From NCBI RefSeq assembly GCF_900637545.1, contig NZ_LR134376.1, forward strand, positions 1-62,500: a DNA stretch of 62,500 bases. The letters run 5' to 3'. Every line of letters begins with the position of its first letter. The first letter of the stretch is position 1. Below, in pieces: positions 11,813 through 20,178 of the stretch. The notes under the pieces were generated by a model, which was not told the origin of the DNA, made no database searches, and saw only the letters and a list, made by a program, of their open reading frames with translations. A program made the position numbers and the translations under genes. The stretch is from Aeromonas encheleia (lineage in GTDB: Bacteria; Pseudomonadota; Gammaproteobacteria; Enterobacterales; Aeromonadaceae).

Positions 11813-12046
11813 ATGAAAACCCTGATCGCCGTCCTGATGCTGAGTACCCTGAGCCTGAACGTCATGGCCAACGAGATCCCCAGACCCGAGCTGGATACCG
11901 TCAAACTGGGGCAGGAGATGCTGGCCCAGCAGCAGGCGGCCTCCCATGCCGTGGTGCAAGAGGCCCTCGGCAAGCTCAAGCCGTTGGCACTGGATACCCT
12001 GGTGGTGGAGGCTAGCTCGGCCGATGAGACTCACCCAGAGAGTTGA
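11813..12046 (+). CDS. Small secreted protein of unknown function
   Basis: A 77-residue product with a plain signal peptide (MKTLIAVLMLSTLSLNVMA, cleavage likely after MA at residue 19 before NE). The mature part of about 58 residues is helical in character and rich in Ala, Leu, Glu and Gln, without cysteines. CCGGAGAACACC provides a ribosome site before the ATG. I do not recognise a family. It converges on the AraC-type gene and their 3' coding ends overlap by 35 bases (12012-12046), so strong transcription of one should disturb the other. A sigma-54-like element lies upstream. Confidence 0.6.
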   Translation: MKTLIAVLMLSTLSLNVMANEIPRPELDTVKLGQEMLAQQQAASHAVVQEALGKLKPLALDTLVVEASSADETHPES

Positions 12047-12800
12047 GATGGCGCAGCGGGGTCTGCCCCGTGTGCTGCTTGAAGAAGCCGATGAAGGCGC
12101 TGTCGCTGGAGAACTCCAGCTGCGCCGCGACCCGGCTGATGGGCACGGCCTCGGCCAGCAGCTCCATGGCGCGCAGCAGGCGCCACTGCTGGCGCCAGGC
12201 CTGATAGCTCATGCCGGTGTCCCGCATGAAGATGCGACCTATGGTCTTGTCACTGGCACCCACCCGCTCGGCCAGCCGGTTGAGCCGAGCGGGCAGGGTG
12301 TCACCCCCTGTTATCTCCCCTAGCCAGGCTGCCAGGCGCGGATCGGACGGCAGCGGCAGTTGCCAGGATTCCTGCGGTGCTTGCGCCAATTCCTCCATGA
12401 TGAGTGCCAGCGTCCGGCTCTGCTCCCGCTCGGGTTTGTCCCATGACCAGAATGCCATCCGCTCGATGATCTCCCGCAGCAGCGGGTTGACCGCCATCAC
12501 CTGCACACTGGTGGGCAGCTCTGGCAGTGGCGTGAAATAGAGGGAGCGGTAGGCCACCACCCCGCGCATCAGCACCCTATGGGGGGTGCCCGCCGGTAGC
12601 CAGGCAGCCCGACTAGGCGGCAGCAGGCAGAGCCGATTATCCAGCTCGATGCTCATGCAGCCGGCCTGGCCAAACAGCAGCTGATGGCGTTGATGCCGGT
12701 GCAGACCCGAGTCATGCCAGCCCAGCGCGGAGGCGATGCCGATCACGCCGCCAGCCAGCCGATCCGGGTCAAAAGGGTGATCGGGATGAATAAAGGCCAT
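12012..12800 (-). CDS. AraC-family transcriptional regulator with cupin-type sensor
   Basis: A 262-residue regulator. The N-terminal part resembles the cupin ligand domain of AraC proteins such as NimR/YeaM (HRHQRHQLLFGQAGCMSIELDNRLCLLPPSRAAWLPAGTPH with histidine-rich start). The C-terminal part holds the double helix-turn-helix (LAERVGASDKTIGRIFMRDTGMSYQAWRQQWRLL, VAAQLEFSSDSAFIGFFKQHTGQTP). It is divergent from an MFS drug-type exporter across a 92-base gap with an inverted repeat at 12802-12846, the arrangement of a local regulator and its target pump. The inducer is unknown. Confidence 0.82.
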   Translation of the reverse strand: MAFIHPDHPFDPDRLAGGVIGIASALGWHDSGLHRHQRHQLLFGQAGCMSIELDNRLCLLPPSRAAWLPAGTPHRVLMRGVVAYRSLYFTPLPELPTSVQVMAVNPLLREIIERMAFWSWDKPEREQSRTLALIMEELAQAPQESWQLPLPSDPRLAAWLGEITGGDTLPARLNRLAERVGASDKTIGRIFMRDTGMSYQAWRQQWRLLRAMELLAEAVPISRVAAQLEFSSDSAFIGFFKQHTGQTPLRHLNSLGESHRPS

Positions 12801-12801
12801 A

Positions 12802-12846
12802 TGTCCGATTACTGATGTTTATAGTCCTGGATATTGTAATCAGACA
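12802..12846. promoter_or_regulatory. Inverted repeat operator between araC-type gene and MFS gene
   Basis: TGTCCGATTAC (12802-12812) and GTAATCAGACA (12836-12846) are reverse complements with one mismatch, separated by 23 bases, centred in the divergent promoter region. Likely the binding site of the AraC-type protein. Confidence 0.6.
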
Positions 12847-12892
12847 TTCCGCATCTCTCTAGACTGGCAGCCTCTCGTTGAGGAGGTTTGTC

Positions 12893-14020
12893 ATGAACAA
12901 CAAGTTGCCGCCGCGCTGGCTGGTGGTCGGACTGATGATGTTTCCCCAGATGGTGGAGACCACCTACAGCCCGGCGCTGACCCATATCGCCAGCCAGTTC
13001 CGGGTGAGCGATGGCCAGGCGTCCCAGATCCTGTCGGTCTATTTCCTAGCGTTTGCGCTGGGGGTTGTCTGCTGGGGGCGGCTATGCGATCTGATCGGGC
13101 GACGCCCCGCCATGCTGGCGGGTCTGTTCACTTACGGGCTAGGCACCTTGCTGGCGCTGCTGGCCAATCAATTTGAAACCTTGCTGCTGGCCAGGGTCAT
13201 CTCGGCCTTCGGCGCCGCCGTGGGATCCGTGGTGACCCAGACTATGCTGCGCGACAGCTATCAGGGCGGCGAGCTGGCCCGCGTCTTCTCGGTGATGGGG
13301 GTGGCGCTCTCCCTCAGCCCCGTGTTGGGGCTGGTGAGCGGTGGCCTGCTGGCCGAGCGGTTTGGCTACCTCGGTGTCTTCGGCGGCTTGCTGCTGTTGG
13401 CCCTGGTGCTGGGGCTGGCTGCCAGCTGGCGACTGCCGGAGACCCGCCCATCGACCATGACCCGAGTCGCGCTGTGGCCACTGGCCTGCCGTATGGTGCG
13501 GGATGCCGGGCTCTGGCGCAGCGCCCTGCTGGTCGCCCTGTTCAACTGCATGCTGTTCGGCTACTACAGCTTGGCGCCATTTCTGTTTGCCGAGCAGGGC
13601 AGGCAGAGCAGCGAGTTTGGTTACTCCGGCCTGGTGTTGGCGCTGGCGACCCTGCTCGGCAGCCTGCTGAACCGGTATCTGCTGGGCAAGGGATGGTCGC
13701 CGGCGTTGCTCATCCGGCTGGCGACCTCTCTGGCGTTGGGTGCCGGGCTCGCGGTGTGGGCGAGTCAAGTGACCCTCTGGTTCCTGCTGCCCATGATGGG
13801 AGTGGTGGTGGCCTTCGGGGTCGCGATCCCGAACGTGCTGAGTCAGGCCTTGTTGGCCTATCGGGAGGTGGCGGGCAGCGCCGGTGCCCTGTTCGGGCTG
13901 AGCTATTATCTGCTGCTCAGCCTGGGGCTGGCGGTGGCGGCGGCCGTGCAGGATCTCGGTATCTTGCTCAGTGGCTGTGGCTGGCTGGCGCTGCTGTGCG
14001 CTTGGCGGCGTTCCACGTGA
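12893..14020 (+). CDS. MFS exporter, Bcr/CflA-like
   Basis: A 375-residue inner-membrane transporter with about twelve hydrophobic segments and the MFS loop motif GRLCDLIGRRPAML between helices 2 and 3. Overall likeness is to Bcr/CflA-type drug efflux (FRVSDGQASQILSVYFLAFALG near the start). The start at 12893 is fixed by AGGAGG at 12881-12886; a TTG codon further upstream is not needed. It is divergent from an AraC-type regulator that probably controls it. The last codons (R-S-T-stop) are written by a parS-like site, whose TGA is the stop codon. Confidence 0.85.
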   Translation: MNNKLPPRWLVVGLMMFPQMVETTYSPALTHIASQFRVSDGQASQILSVYFLAFALGVVCWGRLCDLIGRRPAMLAGLFTYGLGTLLALLANQFETLLLARVISAFGAAVGSVVTQTMLRDSYQGGELARVFSVMGVALSLSPVLGLVSGGLLAERFGYLGVFGGLLLLALVLGLAASWRLPETRPSTMTRVALWPLACRMVRDAGLWRSALLVALFNCMLFGYYSLAPFLFAEQGRQSSEFGYSGLVLALATLLGSLLNRYLLGKGWSPALLIRLATSLALGAGLAVWASQVTLWFLLPMMGVVVAFGVAIPNVLSQALLAYREVAGSAGALFGLSYYLLLSLGLAVAAAVQDLGILLSGCGWLALLCAWRRST

Positions 14021-14024
14021 AACA
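14009..14024. other. parS-like ParB site bridging two convergent stop codons
   Basis: CGTTCCACGTGAAACA, one mismatch from TGTTCCACGTGAAACA. It contains the TGA stop of the MFS gene (14018-14020) and ends one base before the kdpE stop codon at 14025. Confidence 0.78.
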
Positions 14025-14708
14025 TCAGCTGCCGATAAAACGGTAGCCGATGCCGGACTCGGTTTCGATCAGGCTGGGTTGCTGCGGGTTATCCCCCAGC
14101 TTCTTGCGCAGGCTGGCGATGACGATGCGCAGGTAGTGGGTATCCTCCTTGTGGCTCGGCCCCCAGATGTCGTTGAGCAGCTGGGTCTGCATCACCAGCT
14201 TGCCGGGGTGGCACACCAGCGCCTGCAGCAGGGCGAACTCCTTGCGAGACAGGGGGATCTCTTCATCCTTCATGGTCACCTTGTGGCTGCTGGCGTCCAG
14301 GCTCAGGCCACAGTGCGGGAAGTGGCGGCACTCGCCACTGCTGACCCCGGCCCGTTGCCGCAACAGGACCCGGATCCGCGCCATCATCTCCTGGATGCCG
14401 AACGGCTTGCTCATGTAGTCGTTGGCCCCCGCGTCCAGCAGTCGCACCTTCTCTTGCTCCGAATCCCGCGCCGACAACACCAGCACGGGGTGCTGGTGGT
14501 GCTCGCGGATCGCCTGCAAGATCTGGATGCCATCCCCATCGGGCAGGCCGAGATCCAGGATCACCAGATCCGGGTTGAGGTGGCGATACTGCTCCAGCCC
14601 GTCGTTGACGCCGACCGCCTCGCTGACCTGATGGCCTTCGGCGATCAGGCTGATGCGCAGGAAGCGGCGGATCGCCATCTCATCATCAATGACCAGAATA
14701 TGAGCCAT
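14025..14708 (-). CDS. kdpE: Response regulator KdpE
   Basis: KdpE is the OmpR-type regulator that, phosphorylated by KdpD, activates kdpFABC at low K+ or high osmolarity. The 227-residue protein has the receiver domain with acidic pocket D8-D9, phosphoacceptor D52 (ILDLGLPDGDG) and conserved K101 (YMSKPFG), and a winged-helix domain ending in HYLRIVIASLRKKLGDNP and TESGIGYRFIG. GGAGG precedes the ATG. It lies at the 3' end of the kdpFABCDE cluster, 84 bases after kdpD, with a mini-ORF between them that touches both genes. Confidence 0.96.
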   Translation of the reverse strand: MAHILVIDDEMAIRRFLRISLIAEGHQVSEAVGVNDGLEQYRHLNPDLVILDLGLPDGDGIQILQAIREHHQHPVLVLSARDSEQEKVRLLDAGANDYMSKPFGIQEMMARIRVLLRQRAGVSSGECRHFPHCGLSLDASSHKVTMKDEEIPLSRKEFALLQALVCHPGKLVMQTQLLNDIWGPSHKEDTHYLRIVIASLRKKLGDNPQQPSLIETESGIGYRFIGS

Positions 14709-14793
14709 CTGGCCTCCGGGCGAACAGGGGGGGGCGGCACTGGCAAGGGAAGAGGGACACCTTCATGGCGCCAGTAAGACGAATGCAATCCAT
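14686..14793 (-). other. Mini-ORF between kdpD and kdpE (35 codons), possible decayed junction copy
   Basis: An open frame starts at the ATG that overlaps the kdpD stop (TGATG) and ends inside the kdpE start. Its beginning (CCGGAGG..TGATGG, then ATTC) resembles the kdpE start region, and its end resembles the kdpD end (CCTCTTCCCTTGCC against CCTCTCCCTGCC), 85 bases apart. Likeness is weaker than at the other junctions and could be partly chance. Confidence 0.35.
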
Positions 14794-17381
14794 CACACCT
14801 CCGGTGAGTTGAGGGCGAGCGGCAGGGAGAGGCGCATGCAGGTGCCGTTGCCGTTGGGGCCGGAAAATGCCCAGATACGGCCGCCATGAGCCTCTATCAT
14901 AGCGCGGGAAATGGCGAGGCCAAGCCCGGTGCCACGGCTGCCGCAATCGCCGACCGGCTGGGTGTAGAACAGATTGAAGATCTTGTCCCGATCCGACTCG
15001 GCGATGCCGACCCCGATGTCGATGATGTCGATGATGAGATCCGGCGTGGCCAGCATCACCTTGAATTCTATGGGGGTGCCGGCCGGTGAGTAGCGGGAGG
15101 CGTTGTCGAGGATGTTGACCAGCACCTGCTCGATCAGGGCGCCATGCACATAGAGCTGGGGGATCTGCTGATCGAAGTGGATCAGCAGCTTGTGCTGGCG
15201 CCAGGAGGATTCGAGCCGCTTGCGGGCACTCTCCACCAGATCGGCCAGATCGACCCAGTCCCGCTTCAGCTGGAAGTCCGGCGAGCCGATGCGGGTCATG
15301 TCCAGCAGGTTCTGCACATAGCCGTGCAGGCGACGGGCCTCGTCCTGCACCGAATGCAGCAGTTCGCTGCGATCCTCTGCGCTGATCCGGTCACCATATT
15401 CCAGCAGTGTGCTGCCGGCCCCCATGATGGTCGCGAGCGGCGTCTTCAGATCGTGGGAGACGGAGGAGAGCAGGGCGGCACGCATCCTGTCGGTCTCCGC
15501 CTGCAGCTGGCTGTCGGCCAGCCGTTCGTTCAGGTCGATCCGGGCCAGGGCGGCGCGGATATCGGTGAGCAGCGCCTGTAACTGATGTTCGGCCGAGGAG
15601 GCGAGGGGATTGCTCAGCCGGATGCCCAGCACCAGCTCGTCGGTGAGGTGGTGATACTGGGCCTCGGCCGCGTTGAGGGTCGCGGTGTGGGCCCCGGCGC
15701 TCAGCTTCTGGGCCAGACACCAGTCGATGGCCGCCTTGTCGGTCTGGCCCGGCGGCTTCTGTTCGTCTCCCGCCCGGTACTGGTAATCCTCATCGAGGGC
15801 GAAGACGGGCTGGCCCAGGGCCCGCGAGATGGCCTGGGCGCCTTGCCGCAGCACCTCTTCCGGGCTGCTGGCGGTGGCCAGCCCCTGGCTCAGCGATAGC
15901 AGGGCATTGCCGAGCTGCTGGGTCTCGCGCAGGCCTACCAGTTGCTGGCGCTGGCGGGAGGCGAGCCGCCCGGCCGCCATGCCGACGATGAGCAGCACGA
16001 ACAGGTTGAGCAGATCGCTGTGACTGGCCACGCTCAGGGAGAAGTGGGGGGCGGTGAACAACAGGTTGTGGGCGACGAAGCCCAGCACAGCCGCCAGTAT
16101 GGCGGGCACCAGGCTGGTGGAGAGCGCCGTGGCCAGCACCCCCAGCACGAACAGCAGTGGCAGGGAGGCGGGGGGCAACCAGTGGGAGAGACCCCAGGCG
16201 GTGGCCGAGGTGATGCCCATGATCAGCAGGGCCAGCAGGCTCTGTCGAATATCCTTGGGATCCGAGGGATGCAGTCCCAGACTCGGTCTGCGTTTCTCGG
16301 TGTCGACCAGGGTGATCTCGAGTCCCCGCGCCTGTTTCAGCAGATGCTGCACCAGGGAGCGGCGCCAGGGCGCCTTGTGGGGTTTGCCGAGCAGCAGTTG
16401 CGACACCTGCTGCTGTTCGGCTGTCTCCAGCAGGGTATCAGCGACCGCCGGGCTGGAGAGGGTCAGCACCTTGGCCCCCAGCTGGGAGGCCAGTGCCAGC
16501 GCCTGCTCCAGCTCGGCCGTGCGGCGCCCCTTGCTGTCCACGTGGACCACCAGCCAGGGCAGCTGGCGGCGCTGGGCGAAGCGGTGACCGTAGCGCACCA
16601 GGGATGAGCCGTGCTGATCGCCGAGGCAGACCATCAGCTTGCCCCGCAGCGGCTGGGTGGTCTTGCCTGCCGCCTGCCACTGCAGTTGCAGATCCCCCTC
16701 CACGTGGCTGGCGGCCGTCTGCATCGCCAGCTCGCGCAGGGCGGTCAGGTTGTTGAGGGAGAAGAAGGATTGCAGGGCGGCCTTGGCCTGATGGGGCACA
16801 TAGACCTTGCCCTCCTTGAGCCGGCCGAGCAGCTCCTTGGGGGGCAGGTCTATCAATATGATGCTGTCCGCTTCCAGCAGCACCTGATCCGGCAGTGTCT
16901 CCTTGACCCTGACCCCGGTCAGTTGCCAGACCAGATCGTTGAGGCTCTCCAGGTGCTGCACGTTGAGGGTGGAGTAGACGTCGATGCCGGCACCGAGCAA
17001 CTCCTCCACATCCTGCCAGCGCTTCTCGTGACGGCTGCCCGGGGCGTTGCTGTGGGCCAGCTCATCCACCACTACTATGGCGGGTTTGCGTTCGAGCAGC
17101 GCATCCAGATCCATCTCCTCCAGCCGTTGCTGGCGGTGGAGATGGATCTTGCGCGGCTGGATGGCAAGCTTGTCGAGCAGGGCCAGGGTCTCCTGACGGC
17201 CGTGGGTTTCCACCACGCCGATCAGGATGTCGACCCCTTCCCGTGCCTGTTCCCGCACCGCCTGCAGCATGGCATAGGTCTTGCCGACGCCGGGCGCGGC
17301 GCCGAGAAAGACCTTCAGCTTGCCCTTGTGTTCCTGCTCCAGGCTCGCCAGCAAGGCGTCGGCCCGTACCTCATCACGCAT
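14793..17381 (-). CDS. kdpD: K+/turgor sensor histidine kinase KdpD
   Basis: KdpD senses K+ limitation and envelope stress and phosphorylates KdpE. The 862-residue protein has the KdpD N-terminal domain with Walker A GAAPGVGKT at residues 27-35, a UspA-like domain, four membrane helices in the middle (about residues 380-480), a GAF-like part, the HisKA box VSHDLKTPLATIMGA near residue 640 and HATPase motifs (NILDNASRYSP, GTGLGLAISRAM). The start MRDEVRADALLASLEQE at 17381 fits the family. Just upstream lie a 21-codon copy of this start and a 33-codon mini-ORF, products of duplication at the kdpC/kdpD junction. Confidence 0.95.
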   Translation of the reverse strand: MRDEVRADALLASLEQEHKGKLKVFLGAAPGVGKTYAMLQAVREQAREGVDILIGVVETHGRQETLALLDKLAIQPRKIHLHRQQRLEEMDLDALLERKPAIVVVDELAHSNAPGSRHEKRWQDVEELLGAGIDVYSTLNVQHLESLNDLVWQLTGVRVKETLPDQVLLEADSIILIDLPPKELLGRLKEGKVYVPHQAKAALQSFFSLNNLTALRELAMQTAASHVEGDLQLQWQAAGKTTQPLRGKLMVCLGDQHGSSLVRYGHRFAQRRQLPWLVVHVDSKGRRTAELEQALALASQLGAKVLTLSSPAVADTLLETAEQQQVSQLLLGKPHKAPWRRSLVQHLLKQARGLEITLVDTEKRRPSLGLHPSDPKDIRQSLLALLIMGITSATAWGLSHWLPPASLPLLFVLGVLATALSTSLVPAILAAVLGFVAHNLLFTAPHFSLSVASHSDLLNLFVLLIVGMAAGRLASRQRQQLVGLRETQQLGNALLSLSQGLATASSPEEVLRQGAQAISRALGQPVFALDEDYQYRAGDEQKPPGQTDKAAIDWCLAQKLSAGAHTATLNAAEAQYHHLTDELVLGIRLSNPLASSAEHQLQALLTDIRAALARIDLNERLADSQLQAETDRMRAALLSSVSHDLKTPLATIMGAGSTLLEYGDRISAEDRSELLHSVQDEARRLHGYVQNLLDMTRIGSPDFQLKRDWVDLADLVESARKRLESSWRQHKLLIHFDQQIPQLYVHGALIEQVLVNILDNASRYSPAGTPIEFKVMLATPDLIIDIIDIGVGIAESDRDKIFNLFYTQPVGDCGSRGTGLGLAISRAMIEAHGGRIWAFSGPNGNGTCMRLSLPLALNSPEV

Positions 17382-17439
17382 CCCCGTACTCCCGCTCCAG
17401 GCTTGCCAGCAAGGCACCAGCCTTTGCCTCATCACGCAT
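17374..17439 (-). other. Junction mini-ORF B, copied KdpD start (21 codons)
   Basis: Reads MRDEAKAGALLASLEREYG then D-A-stop, against MRDEVRADALLASLEQE in KdpD. Its TGA overlaps the kdpD ATG (ATGCGTGA), so a ribosome finishing it could restart at kdpD. The stretch GGGAGTACGGGG inside it serves as ribosome site for kdpD. Confidence 0.5.
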
Positions 17440-17536
17440 CATTATCCTTATCGAGCAACTGCAGGCTCGGCTCGAAAACGGGGATCGCCGGCAATGTCGT
17501 ACCCTTGCCGGCTGAGCCAGCCAGAACCCTCATCAT
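17432..17536 (-). other. Junction mini-ORF A, ending like KdpC (33-34 codons)
   Basis: Starts at ATGATG overlapping the kdpC stop and ends LLDKDNDA-stop, against WLDKDKDA-stop in KdpC. Its stop overlaps the ATG of mini-ORF B in the same ATGCGTGA form as B and kdpD. The chain kdpC-A-B-kdpD is therefore linked by overlapping stop/start pairs throughout. Confidence 0.45.
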
Positions 17537-18060
17537 GCGTCCTTGTCCTTATCTAGCCAGAGATTCAGCTGGAGAATGTTGACCACCCGGGGGCCAAGGA
17601 TACCAGCTTGCGCCCCGGACTGAACCCGCTCCGTCAAGGCGGCGGGATCCAGCCCACGCCGTTTGGCGACGCGCTCCACCTGGGCCTGTACGGCATCCAG
17701 CGGCAGATGAGGATCCAGGCCGGAGGCGGAGCGGGTCAGCAGGGTTGGCGAGGGGTCACCGCCCTGCACTTTGGCTTCTGTCTTGGCGAACTCGGCCCGC
17801 AGCGGTGAGCTCATGCCCAGATTGGATGCGCCACCGCCTAGGGTGGCGAAGTCGCTGGCGGAGGGGCGGGAGTGGAAGTACTCGGCTCGCTCGAATTTTT
17901 GCGCCAGCAGGGCACTGCCGATCAGTTGTTGTTTGCCGTTGGTCAGCTGGCTGCCGTTGGCCTGCCAGGGGAACATCAGCTGGGCCAGCCCGGTCACCGC
18001 CAGCGGATAGCCGACGCCCAACAGCAGGGTCAGGGTCAGCAGGGTTCTGATTGCTATCAT
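17533..18060 (-). CDS. kdpC: K+-transporting ATPase subunit C
   Basis: KdpC stabilises the KdpFABC complex and helps ATP binding by KdpB. The 175-residue protein has one membrane helix at the N-terminus (IRTLLTLTLLLGVGYPLAVTGLAQ) followed by a periplasmic domain with the family blocks QLIGSALLAQKF, YFHSRPSA and DPHLPLDAV. GGAGCGAGAG precedes the ATG. It follows kdpB with a 60-base gap containing a stable hairpin. Its 3' end is duplicated towards kdpD. Confidence 0.95.
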   Translation of the reverse strand: MIAIRTLLTLTLLLGVGYPLAVTGLAQLMFPWQANGSQLTNGKQQLIGSALLAQKFERAEYFHSRPSASDFATLGGGASNLGMSSPLRAEFAKTEAKVQGGDPSPTLLTRSASGLDPHLPLDAVQAQVERVAKRRGLDPAALTERVQSGAQAGILGPRVVNILQLNLWLDKDKDA

Positions 18061-18088
18061 GATTCTCTCGCTCCAAACAGATTGATGG

Positions 18089-18111
18089 GGGTGCAGGCCA
18101 GGCTTGCACCC
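18089..18111 (-). other. Intercistronic hairpin kdpB/kdpC
   Basis: GGGTGCAGGC and GCTTGCACCC pair over ten positions (one G-U) with a three-base loop. There is no T-tract, so this looks like an mRNA stability or processing element, not a terminator. Confidence 0.5.
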
Positions 18112-18120
18112 GTTATGTGG

Positions 18121-20178
18121 TTACACCAGACCCAGGCCTGTGATGACCAGGTCGATCAGCTTGATGCCGATAAAGGGCACTATCAGGCCACCGACGCCGT
18201 AGATCAGCAGGTTGCGGCGCAGCAGACTGGCGGCGGATCCCTTCAGGCTGACCCCGCGCAGGGCCAGCGGCACCAGCGCCACTATGATCAGGGCATTGAA
18301 GATGATGGCCGACAGAATGGCGCTCTGCGGGCTGCCCAGCTGCATCAGGTTCAGCGCACCCAGCTGTGGATAGGCGGCGATGAACAGGGCCGGCAGTATG
18401 GCAAAGTACTTGGCCACGTCGTTGGCGATGGAGAAGGTGGTCAACGCCCCCCGAGTCACCAGCAACTGCTTGCCGACCAGCACTACGTCCAGCAGCTTGG
18501 TGGGGTTGGAGTCCAGATCTACCAGGTTGCCCGCCTCCTTGGCGGCCTGGGTCCCTTCGTTCATGGCCAGACCCACGTCGGCCTGGGCCAGTGCCGGGGC
18601 ATCGTTGGCACCGTCACCGCACATGGCCACCAGCCGGCCATCGGCCTGCTCCTGGCGGATGTAGGCCAGCTTCTTCTCCGGGGTCGCTTCGGCGATGAAG
18701 TCATCCACCCCGGCCTCGGCGGCGATGGCGGCCGCCGTCAGCGGGTTGTCGCCGGTGATCATCACGGTGCGGATCCCCATGTGACGCAGGATCTGGAAGC
18801 GGGCCTTGATGCCGGGCTTGATGATGTCCTTGAGGAACACCACCCCCAACAACTGCTCGTGGGTGCAGACCAGCAGCGGGGTGCCGCCCTGGCGGGCAAT
18901 GTTGTCGACCGCCTTCAGGACCGGCTCCGGCACCGCCTTGCGCGCGAGGGAGAGGTAGTTGAGCACAGCATCCACAGCCCCCTTGCGATATTGATGACCG
19001 TTGCGATCCAGTCCGCTCAAGCGGGTCTCGGCGCTGAACGGGATCAGCTTGTCACTCTCCAGCTGGCTCGGCTTGGCCATGCTCTTGCCTGCCAGGGTCA
19101 GGATGGACTTGCCTTCCGGTGTATTGTCACCGAGGGAGGCCAGCATGGCCGCCTGGGCCAGCAGGGCGGGATCCACACCGGGGGCCGGGATCAGCTCGTC
19201 GGCCATGCGATTGCCGAAGGTGATGGTGCCCGTCTTGTCCAGCAGCAGGGTGCGCACGTCACCGGCGGCCTCCACGGCACGACCCGACTTGGCGATCACG
19301 TTCAGCTTCACCAGCCGGTCCATGCCGGCGATGCCGATGGCGGAGAGCAGGCCGCCTATGGTGGTCGGGATCAGGGTGATGAACAGGGCTATCAGGTAGA
19401 GCCTCGGCACCTGGGTGCCGTTGTAGTCGAGGAACCAGGGCAGGGTGGCGACCACCAGCAGGAAGATCAGGGTCAGCCCCACCAGCAGGGCATCGAGCGC
19501 CATCTCGTTCGGGGTCTTCTGGCGCTTGGCCCCTTCCACCAGCGCAATCATCCGATCCAGCGTGCTCTCCCCCGGATTGTTGCTGACCTTTACCCAGATC
19601 TCGTCGGAGACCACTGTGGTGTTGCCGGTAACACCGCTGCGGTCGGTGCCGGACTCGCGGATGACGGGGGCGGATTCGCCGGTGATGGCGGCCTCGTTGA
19701 CCGAGGCGATGCCGGCAACCACCTCACCGTCTGCCGGGATCATCTCGCCGCTGCGCACCAGCACCATATCCCCCTTCAGCAGGCTGGTGGCCGGCACCCA
19801 TTCCCCCTGTCCATCGCGAGGATCGCTGACCTTGCGGGCCCTGAGCTGGCTCATGCCCGCCTTCAAGCTGTCGGCGCGCGCCTTGCCACGGCCCTCGGCC
19901 AGGGTCTCGGCGAAGTTGGCGAACCAGAGGGTCAACCAGAGCCAGGCGGTCAGCTGCCAGGCCAGGCTGGGGGCCACTCCCGACAGGGGTTGGCCCAGCA
20001 GGGATTCCACGGTTGCCATCACGGCGGCCAGCCAGAGGGTGAACAGTATTGGGCTGCCAAACAGTGCCTTTGGGTTGAAGCGATAGAGCGCCTCGACCAT
20101 GGCTTGCACAATTTGCGAGCGCTGTTTCTTGCCCTTCACCTTGTTGGTACGGGCTGTCATGGAGATGGACTTGCTCAT
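18121..20178 (-). CDS. kdpB: K+-transporting P-type ATPase subunit B
   Basis: KdpB hydrolyses ATP and drives K+ uptake through KdpA. The 685-residue protein has the P-type phosphorylation motif [10 protein letters not shown] near residue 314, the hinge motif [20 protein letters not shown] in the actuator domain and the usual seven membrane helices. Its ATG overlaps the kdpA stop codon (TAATG), so the two are translationally coupled, which fits their fixed stoichiometry. Confidence 0.97.
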   Translation of the reverse strand: MSKSISMTARTNKVKGKKQRSQIVQAMVEALYRFNPKALFGSPILFTLWLAAVMATVESLLGQPLSGVAPSLAWQLTAWLWLTLWFANFAETLAEGRGKARADSLKAGMSQLRARKVSDPRDGQGEWVPATSLLKGDMVLVRSGEMIPADGEVVAGIASVNEAAITGESAPVIRESGTDRSGVTGNTTVVSDEIWVKVSNNPGESTLDRMIALVEGAKRQKTPNEMALDALLVGLTLIFLLVVATLPWFLDYNGTQVPRLYLIALFITLIPTTIGGLLSAIGIAGMDRLVKLNVIAKSGRAVEAAGDVRTLLLDKTGTITFGNRMADELIPAPGVDPALLAQAAMLASLGDNTPEGKSILTLAGKSMAKPSQLESDKLIPFSAETRLSGLDRNGHQYRKGAVDAVLNYLSLARKAVPEPVLKAVDNIARQGGTPLLVCTHEQLLGVVFLKDIIKPGIKARFQILRHMGIRTVMITGDNPLTAAAIAAEAGVDDFIAEATPEKKLAYIRQEQADGRLVAMCGDGANDAPALAQADVGLAMNEGTQAAKEAGNLVDLDSNPTKLLDVVLVGKQLLVTRGALTTFSIANDVAKYFAILPALFIAAYPQLGALNLMQLGSPQSAILSAIIFNALIIVALVPLALRGVSLKGSAASLLRRNLLIYGVGGLIVPFIGIKLIDLVITGLGLV

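Larger units (their letters stand above)
17331..17560 (-). repeat. Twofold tandem duplication across the kdpC/kdpD junction
   Basis: Three versions of the junction motif (GATGCGTGATGAGG or close) occur at the kdpC stop (about 17533), at 17432-17440 and at the kdpD start (17374-17382). The kdpC end (GATAAGGACAAGGACGCATGA) is copied about 101 bases downstream as GATAAGGATAATGATGCGTGA, and the first 17 kdpD codons are copied 58 bases upstream of the real start. Read on the minus strand. Confidence 0.88.

Noticed and set aside
16540..16556. GTCCACGTGGACC inside kdpD as a fifth parS site
   Set aside because: The CACGTG core is there but the outer bases GTCC/GGAC do not fit the GTT(T/C)CACGTG(A/G)AAC consensus.
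18368..18376. TGTGGATAG as a DnaA box in kdpB
   Set aside because: A single near-match inside a gene with no neighbours of the same kind; expected by chance in this length.
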